Below, piece by piece: positions 35,898-45,106 of a DNA stretch of 64,000 nt (position 1 is its first letter; each line of letters opens with the position of its first letter). Origin of the DNA: DASQYE01 sp036389315 (GTDB lineage Bacteria > Acidobacteriota > Blastocatellia > Pyrinomonadales > Pyrinomonadaceae). Under the pieces are notes generated by a model. It made no database searches. It worked only from the letters and a program-made list of their open reading frames with translations, and was not told where the DNA came from. The DNA lies in the NCBI GenBank assembly GCA_036389315.1, contig DASVQF010000048.1, positions 186,001 through 250,000 on the forward strand. The letters are read 5' to 3'. A program made the position numbers and the translations under genes.

Positions 35898-36761
35898 CTA
35901 TGAGCCCATTCCCCACTTACCGAATTCACGTAATTTGTCGTACCGGCGCGACAAGCGCTGCCGAAGGGGTTGGCTGACAGTCATCGCCAGGGCTTCGCTC
36001 AGGGAGATGTCCAGCAGGCGCGCTGTCTCGTCGTAATCTGTATGCGCCCCTCCGGCCGGCTCAGCCACCACGCGATCTACTATTCCCTGCCTGTGAAGCT
36101 CCTCTGCCGTAAGCTTCAGGCCCTCGGCCGCGCGCTCGGCCTGCGAGGAGTCCTTCCACAGTATGGCCGCGCATCCTTCAGGCGAAATGACCGAGTAGAT
36201 GGCGTTCTCCAGCATCAAGACCTGATCGCCGACCCCTATGGCCAGGGCTCCACCGCTGCCTCCCTCGCCGATCACCACTACGACAACAGGGGTGCGCAGC
36301 TTGGCTGCCTCGCGCAGATTGTAGGCTATGGCCTCTGCCTGCCCCCGCTCCTCTGCGTCAATGCCCGGGTAAGCGCCCGGCGTGTCTATGAAAGAGATGA
36401 CCGGCCGGCCAAATTTTTCCGCCAGCTTCATGGCCCTCAGGGCCTTGCGGTACCCTTCCGGCTTGGGCATGCCGAAGTTACGGAAGCGGCGCTGCTTAGT
36501 ATCGCGTCCCTTCTGGTGTCCGACGACTACAACCGGCAGCCCGTGAAAATAGGCCAGGCCGCAGACAATCGCCGTGTCGTCTGCGAACCTGCGATCACCA
36601 TGCAGCTCGACGAAGCCTTCGAACAGCCTCTCGACGAAGTCCAAGGTGTAAGGGCGCTCATGATGGCGCGCCAGTTGTACTCTCTGGAAAGCCGTCAGCC
36701 CTTCCGCTTTCCCCTCAGAGCGGTCAGCAGGCTCTGTCTTGCCAAAGGGCGTCTCAGACAT
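35898..36761 (-). CDS. accA: Acetyl-CoA carboxylase carboxyltransferase subunit alpha
   Basis: A 287-residue AccA. It has VQLARHHERPYTLDFVERLFEGFVELHGDRRFADD, VVVVGHQKGRDTKQRRFRNFGMPKPEGYRKALR, FIDTPGAYPGIDAEERGQAEAIA, GEGGSGGALAIGVGDQVLMLENAIYSVISPEGCAAILWKD. It works with AccD in the first step of fatty-acid synthesis; accD is not in the window. The ATG at 36761 follows GGGAG; a TTG five codons upstream is in frame. It lies 61 bases downstream of dnaE on the same strand. Confidence 0.96.
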   Translation of the reverse strand: MSETPFGKTEPADRSEGKAEGLTAFQRVQLARHHERPYTLDFVERLFEGFVELHGDRRFADDTAIVCGLAYFHGLPVVVVGHQKGRDTKQRRFRNFGMPKPEGYRKALRAMKLAEKFGRPVISFIDTPGAYPGIDAEERGQAEAIAYNLREAAKLRTPVVVVVIGEGGSGGALAIGVGDQVLMLENAIYSVISPEGCAAILWKDSSQAERAAEGLKLTAEELHRQGIVDRVVAEPAGGAHTDYDETARLLDISLSEALAMTVSQPLRQRLSRRYDKLREFGKWGMGS

Positions 36762-36822
36762 CGAACCATCTCCCAAAAGGCTTTTGCCGAAACAACTACT
36801 GCCGGCAGCGACTCCGAGCCGG

Positions 36823-39800
36823 CTAACTCAACGTAACATTCATCCACTCCACGTGACAACCGTGCGCGCGCAAAGCAGCCTCCAGCTCGCGGCTCCCTCT
36901 GACGCGCAGCGCCCCATGCGGGCGCACACGCACCATCACGCCGCCTTCTATGGGCATCTCGACCAGGACTTCACAGTCGCCCCTGTGCTTATCCAGCAGA
37001 CCGAAGAGGTCAGCCATCATGGGCTTGGGCTCTGCGCAGGCCGGCACGCGAACCAGACAGGCGCGCGCCTTGCGCTGAAGCACCTCGTCCAGCAGAGCCA
37101 CTTCGTCAACGATGATCGTCGCCTGCCCTTCGTCTGTGACCTCCAATTTGCCTGTCAACAAAATGGCCGCGTCATTTACCAAATGGGCTTCGTATTTACC
37201 GAAACTTTCGGGCCACAGGACACATTTGACGCCGCCCGCCTGATCCTCCAGGCGCAACAGAGCGAAGCGGCCTCCCTTCTTTGTCGTCCGTATTTGGAGG
37301 TCTGTCACGATGCCTCCCAGGCTCACCCTGTTGCCGCTCGCAAGCGAGCCCAAAGCAGCGATATCTATAGCATTTAACTCGCGCAAAGTCTCAGCATAAT
37401 TCTCTAAAGGATGCCCTGTGATGTAAAAGCCTATGGCCCCTTTTTCAGCAGCCAGAAGCGCAAAAGGCTTCCAGGGGGCAACATCCGGCAGCGGCTCATT
37501 GGCACTTGTCTCCACCTCCGCGCCGCCGAACAGATTGTCCTGGCCGCGAGCCTTGTGGCGCTGGGCGCGACTGCTGCGAGCCAGCGCCAGGTCTACTGCG
37601 CTGTGCAAGCAGGCGCGCCACTTCAGTATGGGCACTTGCTCATGATTGAGCGAGTCGAAGGCCCCGGCACATACCAAACTCTCAAGTACACGCTTATTGA
37701 TCGCGCCCTGCGGAGTACGCTCCGTGAAATCGTAGAGAGACTTGAAAGGGCCGCTCGACCTGGCCTCTACCACGGCGTTGACGCTGGCGTTCCCGACCCC
37801 CTTGATGGCCGCCAAGCCATAGCGTATAGCGCCCCTGAGCGGCGTAAAGCCTGAACCGCTCTCGTTGACATCCGGCGGCAGCAGCCGTATCCCCTGGTTG
37901 CGCAGCTCCGTAGAGTATTTGAAGACCTTCGCCGTGTCCTGAATCTCGTTTGAGAGGACGGCTGCATAGAAATGCTCCGGGTAGTGCGCTTTCAGGTAAG
38001 CCGTCTGGAATGCTAAGTATGCATAGGCTACGCTGTGGCTGCGGTTGAAGCCGTAGTCCGCAAACTGCGCCATTAAAGAGAATACCTGTTGCGCCTTCTC
38101 CCTTTTTATGCCGCGCGCCACCGCGCCTTCAATAAATTTTTGCTCGTGGCGAGCCATCTCCTCACGGTTCTTCTTGCCCATGGCGCGGCGCATCAGGTCT
38201 GCTTCCCCAAGGCTATAGCCGCCAAGCTTCTGCGCCAACTGCATGATCTGTTCCTGGTAGACTATGATCCCGTAAGTATTGCTCAGTATCTCCTTCATCT
38301 CCGGAACCAGATAACGCACGCTCTTTTGTCCGTGATGCCTGTTAATAAAATCATCCACCATCCCGCCGTCCAGCGGGCCAGGCCTGTAGAGCGCGTTTAA
38401 GGCGGCCAAGTCCTCAAGCCCCTTCGGCTTCAACTTTCGGCAGATCTCCTGCATCCCAGAAGACTCGAACTGAAAAACCGCCTCGGTGCGCCCTTCGGCG
38501 AAGAGTTGCATGGTCTTCTGGTCGTCGAGCGGGATGTCCGCCCACTCGACCCCCTCGCCAAGCGATTGCTTAATAGTTTTTAAGCAATCGCTTATAACAG
38601 TTAAAGCAGTAAGCGCGAGGAAATCCATCTTGAGCATCCCGGTCTTTTCCAGGTCGGACATGGCGAACTGCGTCGTCAACTCCTCCTTGGCGGAGACTGC
38701 TATGGGGATGAGCTCCTGAAGCGGGGCGGGCGAGATCACGACGCCCGCCGCGTGGACTGAAGCATGCCTCGCACAACCTTCGAGGCGCTGCGCTAAATCT
38801 ATTAATTCCTTTATTTGCGCGTTATTCTCCCGCGCCGCGCGGAGTTCCGGCACCTGTTCCAGGGCCTGCGCTATGCTGACGTTGCGGCCACGCACAGGTG
38901 GCGGGATAAGCTTGGCTATACGATCCACCTCGACGTAGGGCAAGTCCAGAGCGCGGCCTACGTCCTTGATCGCCGCCTTTGAAGCCATCGTGCCGAAGGT
39001 GATGATCTGGCAGACAGAGTCTCGGCCATACAGGTTGGCCACATGATTGATGACCTCTCCACGCCCGCGCACACAGAAATCTATATCAATATCGGGCATG
39101 GAGACGCGCTCCGGATTGAGAAATCTCTCGAAGAGCAGGTCGTATTGAAGCGGGTCTACGTCAGTAATGTCCAGGCAATAGGCGACCAGCGAGCCGGCCG
39201 CCGAGCCGCGTCCGGGGCCCACAGGGATCGCATGCTCCTTGGCATAGCGTATGAAGTCCCAGACGATCAGAAAGTAGCCCGGAAACCCCATCTGCTTAAT
39301 CATGGCTATCTCTTTGGAGATACGCTCCTGATAATCGGACATGGAGTGGCGCAGCTCGCCGCGCGCCAACTGCCGCTCCCAGACCTGCTGGCGGCGCCGC
39401 TCGTACCCTTCCCTCACGACTTTCTCGAAATATTCGTCAATCGAGAGGTCTGCGTCAGTGGCCGGAATAGGATAAACGGGCAGATGGTTGACCCCCGTCG
39501 GAAGCTTCAGTTCGCACATTTCAGCTATCTCTACGGTGCGCGTCAAGACTTCCGGTATCTCCCCGAAAATCTCCCACATCTCTTCCGGCGAGCGAACATA
39601 GAAATTGGGCGAGCCGTAGCGCAGGCGATTGGGGTCTTGTACTGTCTTGCCAGACCCTATACAGAGCAGCACGTCATGCGCGCGGGCATCTTCCGGCATC
39701 AGATAGTGCGCGTCGTTTGTGGCCACGAGCGGGACTCCCGTACGCTTTGACAGCTCCACTAAAGGTTTACGTATACGCCTCTGAGCGTCCAGGCCGTGCT

Positions 39801-40344
39801 CCTGTATTTCGAGGAAATAGTTGCCCTTGCCCAATATCTCCTCGAACTCTATGGCGGCCGTCGCAGCCTCTTCAAAACAGTCTCTGGCCAACATGGCCGA
39901 AGGCACGCCGGACATGCAGGCCGAGAGCCCTATCAGGCCCTCGCTGTGCTCTGCCAACAACTGCCTGTCTATGCGCGGCTTATAATAGAAGCCTTCCGTA
40001 TAGGCTTTAGAGGTCAGGCGCACAAGGTTCCTGTAGCCTTCCAAATTCTTGGCCAGCAGGATCAGGTGGAAGTTTGCCTTCTCGCCGGGTGCGGCGGCCC
40101 CTGCGCGGTCTTTTCGGCTGCCGCGAGTGATGTAGGTTTCGCAGCCTATGATGGGCTTGACCCCTTGCGCCTTCATCTGGTTGTAGAAGGAGATGGCCCC
40201 GAACATATTGCCATGATCGGTCATGGCGCACGCAGTCATGCCCAGTTCGGCAGTCCTGCGCGCCAGAGGCTTGATCTGTATAGCGCCGTCCAGGAGGCTG
40301 AAATCTGTGTGTAGATGCAGGTGTGCGAATCTCTTCTCGTGCAT
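36823..40344 (-). CDS. dnaE: DNA polymerase III alpha subunit
   Basis: A 1173-residue replicative polymerase. The PHP domain opens with FAHLHLHTDFSLLDGAIQ, and TACAMTDHGNMFGAISFY follows. The palm carries GPGRGSAAGSLVAYCLDITDVDPL and the catalytic PDIDIDFCVRGRGEVI. The fingers have YGIIVYQEQIMQLAQKLGGYSLGEADLMRRAMGKK. A helix-hairpin-helix, OB fold (RVSLGGIVTDLQIRTTKKGGRFALLRLED) and C-terminal domain follow. The start is ATG 40344; a TTG seven codons upstream is possible. A perfect 14-base hairpin lies inside the coding sequence at 38560-38593. Confidence 0.96.
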   Translation of the reverse strand: MHEKRFAHLHLHTDFSLLDGAIQIKPLARRTAELGMTACAMTDHGNMFGAISFYNQMKAQGVKPIIGCETYITRGSRKDRAGAAAPGEKANFHLILLAKNLEGYRNLVRLTSKAYTEGFYYKPRIDRQLLAEHSEGLIGLSACMSGVPSAMLARDCFEEAATAAIEFEEILGKGNYFLEIQEHGLDAQRRIRKPLVELSKRTGVPLVATNDAHYLMPEDARAHDVLLCIGSGKTVQDPNRLRYGSPNFYVRSPEEMWEIFGEIPEVLTRTVEIAEMCELKLPTGVNHLPVYPIPATDADLSIDEYFEKVVREGYERRRQQVWERQLARGELRHSMSDYQERISKEIAMIKQMGFPGYFLIVWDFIRYAKEHAIPVGPGRGSAAGSLVAYCLDITDVDPLQYDLLFERFLNPERVSMPDIDIDFCVRGRGEVINHVANLYGRDSVCQIITFGTMASKAAIKDVGRALDLPYVEVDRIAKLIPPPVRGRNVSIAQALEQVPELRAARENNAQIKELIDLAQRLEGCARHASVHAAGVVISPAPLQELIPIAVSAKEELTTQFAMSDLEKTGMLKMDFLALTALTVISDCLKTIKQSLGEGVEWADIPLDDQKTMQLFAEGRTEAVFQFESSGMQEICRKLKPKGLEDLAALNALYRPGPLDGGMVDDFINRHHGQKSVRYLVPEMKEILSNTYGIIVYQEQIMQLAQKLGGYSLGEADLMRRAMGKKNREEMARHEQKFIEGAVARGIKREKAQQVFSLMAQFADYGFNRSHSVAYAYLAFQTAYLKAHYPEHFYAAVLSNEIQDTAKVFKYSTELRNQGIRLLPPDVNESGSGFTPLRGAIRYGLAAIKGVGNASVNAVVEARSSGPFKSLYDFTERTPQGAINKRVLESLVCAGAFDSLNHEQVPILKWRACLHSAVDLALARSSRAQRHKARGQDNLFGGAEVETSANEPLPDVAPWKPFALLAAEKGAIGFYITGHPLENYAETLRELNAIDIAALGSLASGNRVSLGGIVTDLQIRTTKKGGRFALLRLEDQAGGVKCVLWPESFGKYEAHLVNDAAILLTGKLEVTDEGQATIIVDEVALLDEVLQRKARACLVRVPACAEPKPMMADLFGLLDKHRGDCEVLVEMPIEGGVMVRVRPHGALRVRGSRELEAALRAHGCHVEWMNVTLS
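38560..38593. repeat. Perfect inverted repeat within dnaE
   Basis: AAGCGATTGCTTAA (38560-38573) and its exact complement (38580-38593) surround a six-base loop, in an AT-rich patch of an otherwise GC-rich gene. The protein (SDCLKTIKQSL) aligns without an insertion, so the gene is intact. Confidence 0.7.
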
Positions 40345-40443
40345 ATTAAAATTGGAAAAGCTCAAGGGGTCTTAATGGCGTCCGCCTTCATTACTGCAAG
40401 CCTCGGCAGACGGGGGCGAGCGAGCGCCCTACAGGTGCGGCAC

Positions 40444-40449
40444 ACTATA
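40444..40449 (-). promoter_or_regulatory. Candidate extended -10 of dnaE
   Basis: On the minus strand TGATATAGT contains an extended -10 (TGn plus TATAGT), about 95 bases before the dnaE start. There is no convincing -35. Confidence 0.35.
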
Positions 40450-40563
40450 TCACGTGTCCTCTCTTTGAGAAGCACCAATATATTGCTTCCGGCGGCCCGC
40501 CTCCGTTGATAAGCCGCCTGTGCGCGGAGTTTTCCTTAGAGCGGCGTCAGAAAATGCTTGAAC

Positions 40564-40579
40564 GCTTTCATGTGAAACT
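40564..40579. promoter_or_regulatory. parS-like 16-mer between dnaE and guaA
   Basis: GCTTTCATGTGAAACT matches the widely conserved parS sequence (TGTTTCACGTGAAACA) at 12 of 16 positions, including TTTCA and GTGAAAC. It is intergenic and about 10 kb from parAB. It could be a degenerate ParB site or chance. Confidence 0.3.
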
Positions 40580-40605
40580 ACTTGAAGGGCTTGCTGAGGG
40601 GCTTT

Positions 40606-42162
40606 TTACTCCCACTCTATGGTGCTGGGCGGCTTGGAGCTGATGTCATAGACGACGCGGTTGATGCCGCGCACTTCAGAGACCAGACGAGTAGAGATAC
40701 GTGCTAAGGCATCGTGCGGAAGCCTGGCCCAATCGGCCGTCATGCCGTCTATGCTCGTCACGGCGCGTATGGCCACAACGCGCTCATATGTGCGCTCATC
40801 GCCCATCACGCCCACTGTCTGAATGGGCAGAAGGACTGGAAAAGCCTGCCACACTGCGTCGTAGAGGTCTGCCAGGCGCAGTTCCTCGTCAAGAATTCGG
40901 TCTGCCGCCTGCAACAGGCTGAGGCGCTCCTCCGTCACTTCTCCCAAGATACGCACTGCCAGCCCCGGCCCAGGGAAAGGGTGGCGCTTAAGTATCTGCG
41001 CTGGCACGCCCAGTTCTTGCCCGATCAGGCGCACCTCGTCCTTGAACAACTCGCGTAAAGGCTCTATCAGCTTCAAGGCCATCTTTTCCGGGAGTCCGCC
41101 TACGTTGTGATGGCTCTTGATGACTGCCGAAGGCCCGCGCACAGAGACAGATTCTATGACATCCGGGTAGAGCGTGCCCTGCACAAGGTATTGCACTTCG
41201 CCAAGGCGCTCGGCCTCCGTCTCGAAAACCTCTATAAAGGAGCGGCCGATATTTTTACGTTTGGTCTCCGGGTCTGTGACCCCTTTGAGCGCAGAGAGGA
41301 AGAGGCTCTCGGCCCGCACCCCGCGCACATTCAGGTTCATGCTCTGCTTGAAGAGGGCCAGCGTGGCCTCATACTCGCCTTCTCGTAAGAGACCGTTATT
41401 GATGAAGATACAGGTCTGACGCTGACCAATCGCTTGATGTACCAGGGCCGCCGCGACCGTCGAGTCCACCCCGCCCGAGAGACCGCAAACGACACGGCCA
41501 GAGTCTCCGACCGTCTGCCGTATTTTTGAGACCTGCTCTTCGATCACAGCGCTCGGCGACCAATCGGCGCGACACCTGCAAACGCGCAAGAGGAAATTCT
41601 GCAAGATCACGGCACCGAGCGGCGTGTGCGCAACCTCCGGATGAAACTGCACACCATATATGCGCTTGCTTAAATCCTCTAAAGCATTAAGCGCAGCGTC
41701 CGTTCGTGCCGTCACGCGAAAGCCCTGTGGAGGCGTAGTCATGTGGTCGCCATGACTCATCCAGACATCCATCTCAGCCGGCAGCCCTGCAAAAAGAGGG
41801 CTCTCCGCTTCCAAAACCTGTAACCTGGCATAGCCGTACTCACGACTCTGTGACGGCTTAACCTCTCCTCCAAGGTCTGCCGCAAGCACCTGTAAGCCAT
41901 AGCAGATGCCCAGCACCGGAGCATCTATCCTTTGGAGAAGGTCTGGAGCGGGCCTTGGGGCCCCTTCGTCGTAGACCGAAGAGGGGCTGCCTGACAGAAT
42001 CAACCCCTTCGGCTGGCGGGCCAGAATCTCGTCCACGGGAGCGTTAAATGGCAATATTTCGCAGTATACGCCCGCTTCGCGCACGCGCCGGGCAATTAGC
42101 TGCGTGTATTGCGAGCCGAAGTCAAGTATTATAACTGTTTCATGTTTCGGATTTTGGCTCAA
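40606..42162 (-). CDS. guaA: GMP synthase (glutamine-hydrolysing)
   Basis: A 518-residue two-domain enzyme converting XMP to GMP. The glutaminase half has ILDFGSQYTQLIARRVRE, the nucleophile Cys87 in LGICYGLQ and His/Glu in GVQFHPEVAHT. The synthetase half has VVCGLSGGVDSTVAAAL, the IEVFETEA region, LVQGTLYPDVIES, IKSHHNVGGLPE and the C-terminal dimerisation domain ending NRVVYDISSKPPSTIEWE. The start is TTG at 42162 (MSQNPKHE), chosen because GGAGG lies nine bases upstream. The frame continues to 42219 without support. Confidence 0.96.
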   Translation of the reverse strand: MSQNPKHETVIILDFGSQYTQLIARRVREAGVYCEILPFNAPVDEILARQPKGLILSGSPSSVYDEGAPRPAPDLLQRIDAPVLGICYGLQVLAADLGGEVKPSQSREYGYARLQVLEAESPLFAGLPAEMDVWMSHGDHMTTPPQGFRVTARTDAALNALEDLSKRIYGVQFHPEVAHTPLGAVILQNFLLRVCRCRADWSPSAVIEEQVSKIRQTVGDSGRVVCGLSGGVDSTVAAALVHQAIGQRQTCIFINNGLLREGEYEATLALFKQSMNLNVRGVRAESLFLSALKGVTDPETKRKNIGRSFIEVFETEAERLGEVQYLVQGTLYPDVIESVSVRGPSAVIKSHHNVGGLPEKMALKLIEPLRELFKDEVRLIGQELGVPAQILKRHPFPGPGLAVRILGEVTEERLSLLQAADRILDEELRLADLYDAVWQAFPVLLPIQTVGVMGDERTYERVVAIRAVTSIDGMTADWARLPHDALARISTRLVSEVRGINRVVYDISSKPPSTIEWE

Positions 42163-42311
42163 AAATTTAGACCTCCAAAGGCAGATGCGCGTCCGAGCGA
42201 CAGACTGTTTTTCTGGCAACTCCGGATTATACGCGCGCGTCCATGTAAGTCACAATCCGGCGTCAGAAGTGGCCCAAACATATAGAATCCCTGGGGATAT
42301 ATAGATCAAGC

Positions 42312-43478
42312 ATGCTGAAAAGCCTGAAAGGTTTAGAGAACGGAAAGCGCCCTGAGTCGAAAGTGTGGCTGAGAGGAATGGTGGCGGCCATCTTACTGCT
42401 CTTCGTATTATGGCAGCTCAATCAGGCTTCGCCCCTCTTCCCAGGCCCGGCCGAGGGGCGCTTGGCGCTCTCTCAGCCGCTCACCTTACGCTGGCAATAT
42501 AGTACCGACTCGACTATTAATCTGACCCCGGCAACGGATGGCGAGCGCATATATTTGCCGCTGGCCGCCGGGATGATCGTGTCCCTGCGCGCCTCTGACG
42601 GCCAATTGCTCTGGCGGACGGAGATCGGCGGGGAGTTCTCAGCCTCGCCTGTCGCAGATGATATGGGAGTTTATATAGCCTCCGAGACAGGCGTTGTACA
42701 CGGAACGGCCCCGCGTGCAGCAGGCGCTCTGCGCGCCCTGGGACGCCAGAGCGGCGTCACCTTATGGATGCATACGCTTCCCTTCCCGCTGCGCGGCGCG
42801 TTGGCTATGAACGAGCGCACACTGTTCGGCGGAGCCAGTGATGGCAAGGTTTATGCTGTCAGCAAGCGGAGCGGCCAGATACTCTGGACTAAGCAGTTCT
42901 CCACACCGTTCCTTTCTATACCGACTATCTCAGGTTCATATCTTTTATTGGGTAATGACGACGGCACGCTAGTCTGTCTCGAACAGGAGACGGGCAAGCA
43001 GCTCTGGCGTTATCGGACGCGGGGCCCGGTGAGGGGGCGCGCCTCCGTTCGCCAAGGGATAGTTTACTTCGGCTCTGCCGACGGTTACGTCTACGCCGTT
43101 GACAAAGCAAGCGGCCGATTTCGGTGGCGTACGCGCACGGGCGCAGGGGTGCAGGCTGTGACGGTCACGGAGGGTGGGCTCCTTGTCGCTTCGCTTGATA
43201 ATTTCGTCTATTCTCTCTCGCTGGATCATGGCAACCGGCTCTGGAAGCGTCAGTTGGCGGGAAGGATCGCGGCGCAACCCTTGGCTGCCACAGACGGCGC
43301 GCTCTTCACGCCGCTCTCGGGCGATACGGGCGTAGTCTTAGACCTGCACGACGGGAAACAGCTCAACTCCATCCCTATAGGCGAGGACAACACCACTGCC
43401 GCCTCGCCCATAGTAGTCAACGATGTGCTCTTTGTGACGACGCGGCAGGGGCTCCTGGCTTTCTCTCGTCCAGTTTGA
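42312..43478 (+). CDS. PQQ-like beta-propeller protein (BamB-like)
   Basis: A 388-residue protein with an N-terminal membrane anchor (VWLRGMVAAILLLFVLWQL) and an extracytoplasmic propeller. Repeated blades end in GxxLW motifs: DGQLLWRTE, SGVTLWMHT, SGQILWTKQ, TGKQLWRYR, SGRFRWRTR, GNRLWKRQ. BamB-like proteins assist outer-membrane protein assembly, while other PQQ-propellers are enzymes; no quinone-enzyme residues are evident. The gene contains one CGTCCGATAA copy on the minus strand near 43010. It is convergent with pssA, 16 bases apart. Confidence 0.85.
   Translation: MLKSLKGLENGKRPESKVWLRGMVAAILLLFVLWQLNQASPLFPGPAEGRLALSQPLTLRWQYSTDSTINLTPATDGERIYLPLAAGMIVSLRASDGQLLWRTEIGGEFSASPVADDMGVYIASETGVVHGTAPRAAGALRALGRQSGVTLWMHTLPFPLRGALAMNERTLFGGASDGKVYAVSKRSGQILWTKQFSTPFLSIPTISGSYLLLGNDDGTLVCLEQETGKQLWRYRTRGPVRGRASVRQGIVYFGSADGYVYAVDKASGRFRWRTRTGAGVQAVTVTEGGLLVASLDNFVYSLSLDHGNRLWKRQLAGRIAAQPLAATDGALFTPLSGDTGVVLDLHDGKQLNSIPIGEDNTTAASPIVVNDVLFVTTRQGLLAFSRPV
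43009..43022 (-). repeat. CGTCCGATAA repeat copy 7 (full form, inside the PQQ-propeller gene)
   Basis: An exact reverse-strand copy of GCGTCCGATAACGC within coding sequence (codons for RYRT on the plus strand). It may be coincidental use of this string by the coding frame. Confidence 0.5.
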
Positions 43479-43494
43479 CCCCTCTCTCTTGAGG

Positions 43495-44388
43495 TCAAGC
43501 GTCTGTCTTGTCCGGATGCCTGCGGAAGAAGGCTGCCAGTCGAAAGACCAGCCCTTGCAGGATGTAGAGGATAGTAATCGCCAGCAGCACGTGTCTTGAA
43601 AAGAGCCAGACGAGAGCGCCCGTGGCGACCAGTAAGATCACCACGCGGGCGCTGCGACGGTGCGTCCCGATGGTTTTGAAGCTCGAATAACGAATCGTGC
43701 TGACCATCAATGCGCCCAGGATTCCGACCAGCGCCATCATCAGGCCGCTGTAAAGCTCAGCCCTATGCGGCTCATACTGTACCAGGGGGCGCGGGGCGAA
43801 ATGGACTATGGCTGCGATCAGGGCTGCTGCGGCAGGGATCGGCAGGCCCACAAAACTCTTCTTGTCCACCTTCGTCGCGCCCTCGGCCAGAACGCGTGGG
43901 CGTGCAGCCTGCACGTTGAAGCGCGCCAGGCGAAAGGCCCCGCACATCAGGTACATGAAGGAGAGGAACCAGGCCAGCTTGTGCGCGTCGCTGCCCTCTT
44001 CCAGGGCCGAGCCGTACCCCCAGGCGTAGGCCAGTACGGCCGGGGCCAGGCCAAACGTCACAACGTCTGCGATGGAGTCCAACTGCACGCCAATCTCTGT
44101 GGCAGTCTTGGTCATACGCGCTATGCGCCCGTCCAGCGAATCGAAGAGGAAGGCCCAGCCGATGGCTTTCGCCGCCGCGTCGAAATAGCTGGCGGCCCTG
44201 GCCATCTCCACTTCCCCGCCAAAGCTCAGCAGTTGAAAGCCCCTGAGCGTGGCCATCAGCGCGAAAAAACCCATGCCTATGTTGGCCGCCGTAAACAGAG
44301 ACGGGATCAGGTAGAGCCCTTTCTTGATGCCGCGACGCGGCGGGGAGACGGCCGTCTCTTCAGCTTCTATGCTCTGCACGCTCGCCAT
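43495..44388 (-). CDS. pssA: CDP-diacylglycerol-serine O-phosphatidyltransferase
   Basis: A 297-residue membrane enzyme with about eight hydrophobic segments. The CDP-alcohol phosphatidyltransferase motif is complete: DSLDGRIAR, eight residues, then G...D...D (GVQLDSIAD). Before it are KKGLYLIPSLFTAANIGMGF and after it FGLAPAVLAYAWG, both PssA-type. It makes phosphatidylserine. Its start is two bases after the psd stop, so synthesis and decarboxylation to phosphatidylethanolamine are encoded as one unit. Confidence 0.93.
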   Translation of the reverse strand: MASVQSIEAEETAVSPPRRGIKKGLYLIPSLFTAANIGMGFFALMATLRGFQLLSFGGEVEMARAASYFDAAAKAIGWAFLFDSLDGRIARMTKTATEIGVQLDSIADVVTFGLAPAVLAYAWGYGSALEEGSDAHKLAWFLSFMYLMCGAFRLARFNVQAARPRVLAEGATKVDKKSFVGLPIPAAAALIAAIVHFAPRPLVQYEPHRAELYSGLMMALVGILGALMVSTIRYSSFKTIGTHRRSARVVILLVATGALVWLFSRHVLLAITILYILQGLVFRLAAFFRRHPDKTDA

Positions 44389-44390
44389 AT

Positions 44391-45005
44391 CTACTGCACC
44401 CTCCCGATGATTGTCGCCCCGCCGCGCACTCGCGCCCCCTTCTGAACCTGTACGGCTACATTCGGCGGTAAGATCAGGTCTGTGCGCGAACTGAACTTTA
44501 TCAGACCGAAACGCTCGCCGAGGGCCAACTCATCTCCGGCCTTCTTCCAGCAAACGATGCGTCTGGCCAAGACGCCTGCGATCTGCTTACAGACCACCGT
44601 CACCTGCTCGCCGCGAATGGTGAGCGCGTTCTGCTCGTTCAAGAGGCTCGCCTGTTCGTTTGTGGCGATCAGGAATTTTCCCTTGGTGTAGGTCACGTCT
44701 GTGATCTTTCCGGCCACGGGCGCGCGGTTAATGTGTACGTCCAGCGGAGAAAGGAAGATGCTGACGATGGTGGGAGAGTCCGGGTTGTTCGGGTCAACGG
44801 CCTCTACGCGCGTCACGCGCCCGTCCGCCGGCGAGACTATAATATTTTGCTCAGGGGGCGCTGTGCGCTGCGGGTCGCGAAAGAAAAAGGCCATGAAGGC
44901 GGCCAGAGCCAGGAGCAGGAGCGCGACCGGCCAGTAGCCCAGGTAGAGGGGGACGAGCGCCAGAAGCACTGGGATGATAACGTATGGAAGACCTTCTCTA
45001 GCCAC
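44391..45005 (-). CDS. psd: Phosphatidylserine decarboxylase (short PSD-A-like)
   Basis: A 204-residue enzyme of the short form. Two N-terminal hydrophobic segments (YVIIPVLLALVPLYLGYWPVALLLLALAAFMAFFF) precede FFRDPQR, VSPADGRVT, IFLSPLDVHINRAPVAGKI, KGKF and ERFGLIKF. The pyruvoyl site, usually Gly-Ser in this subfamily, reads Ser172-Ser173 in KFSSRTD. The second Ser would become the pyruvoyl group after self-cleavage. It converts phosphatidylserine to phosphatidylethanolamine and is paired with pssA. A strong terminator lies just upstream, separating it from the next operon. Confidence 0.88.
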   Translation of the reverse strand: MAREGLPYVIIPVLLALVPLYLGYWPVALLLLALAAFMAFFFRDPQRTAPPEQNIIVSPADGRVTRVEAVDPNNPDSPTIVSIFLSPLDVHINRAPVAGKITDVTYTKGKFLIATNEQASLLNEQNALTIRGEQVTVVCKQIAGVLARRIVCWKKAGDELALGERFGLIKFSSRTDLILPPNVAVQVQKGARVRGGATIIGRVQ

Positions 45006-45106
45006 TATTCAGTTTCTCTTTCTGACAGAGAGTGTCCGATCTTCTTCGATAACAGGCATGCGCGCCCGCTCGGTTTGGACGCGCTCCCTGCTGAGAGCCT
45101 TTCAAT

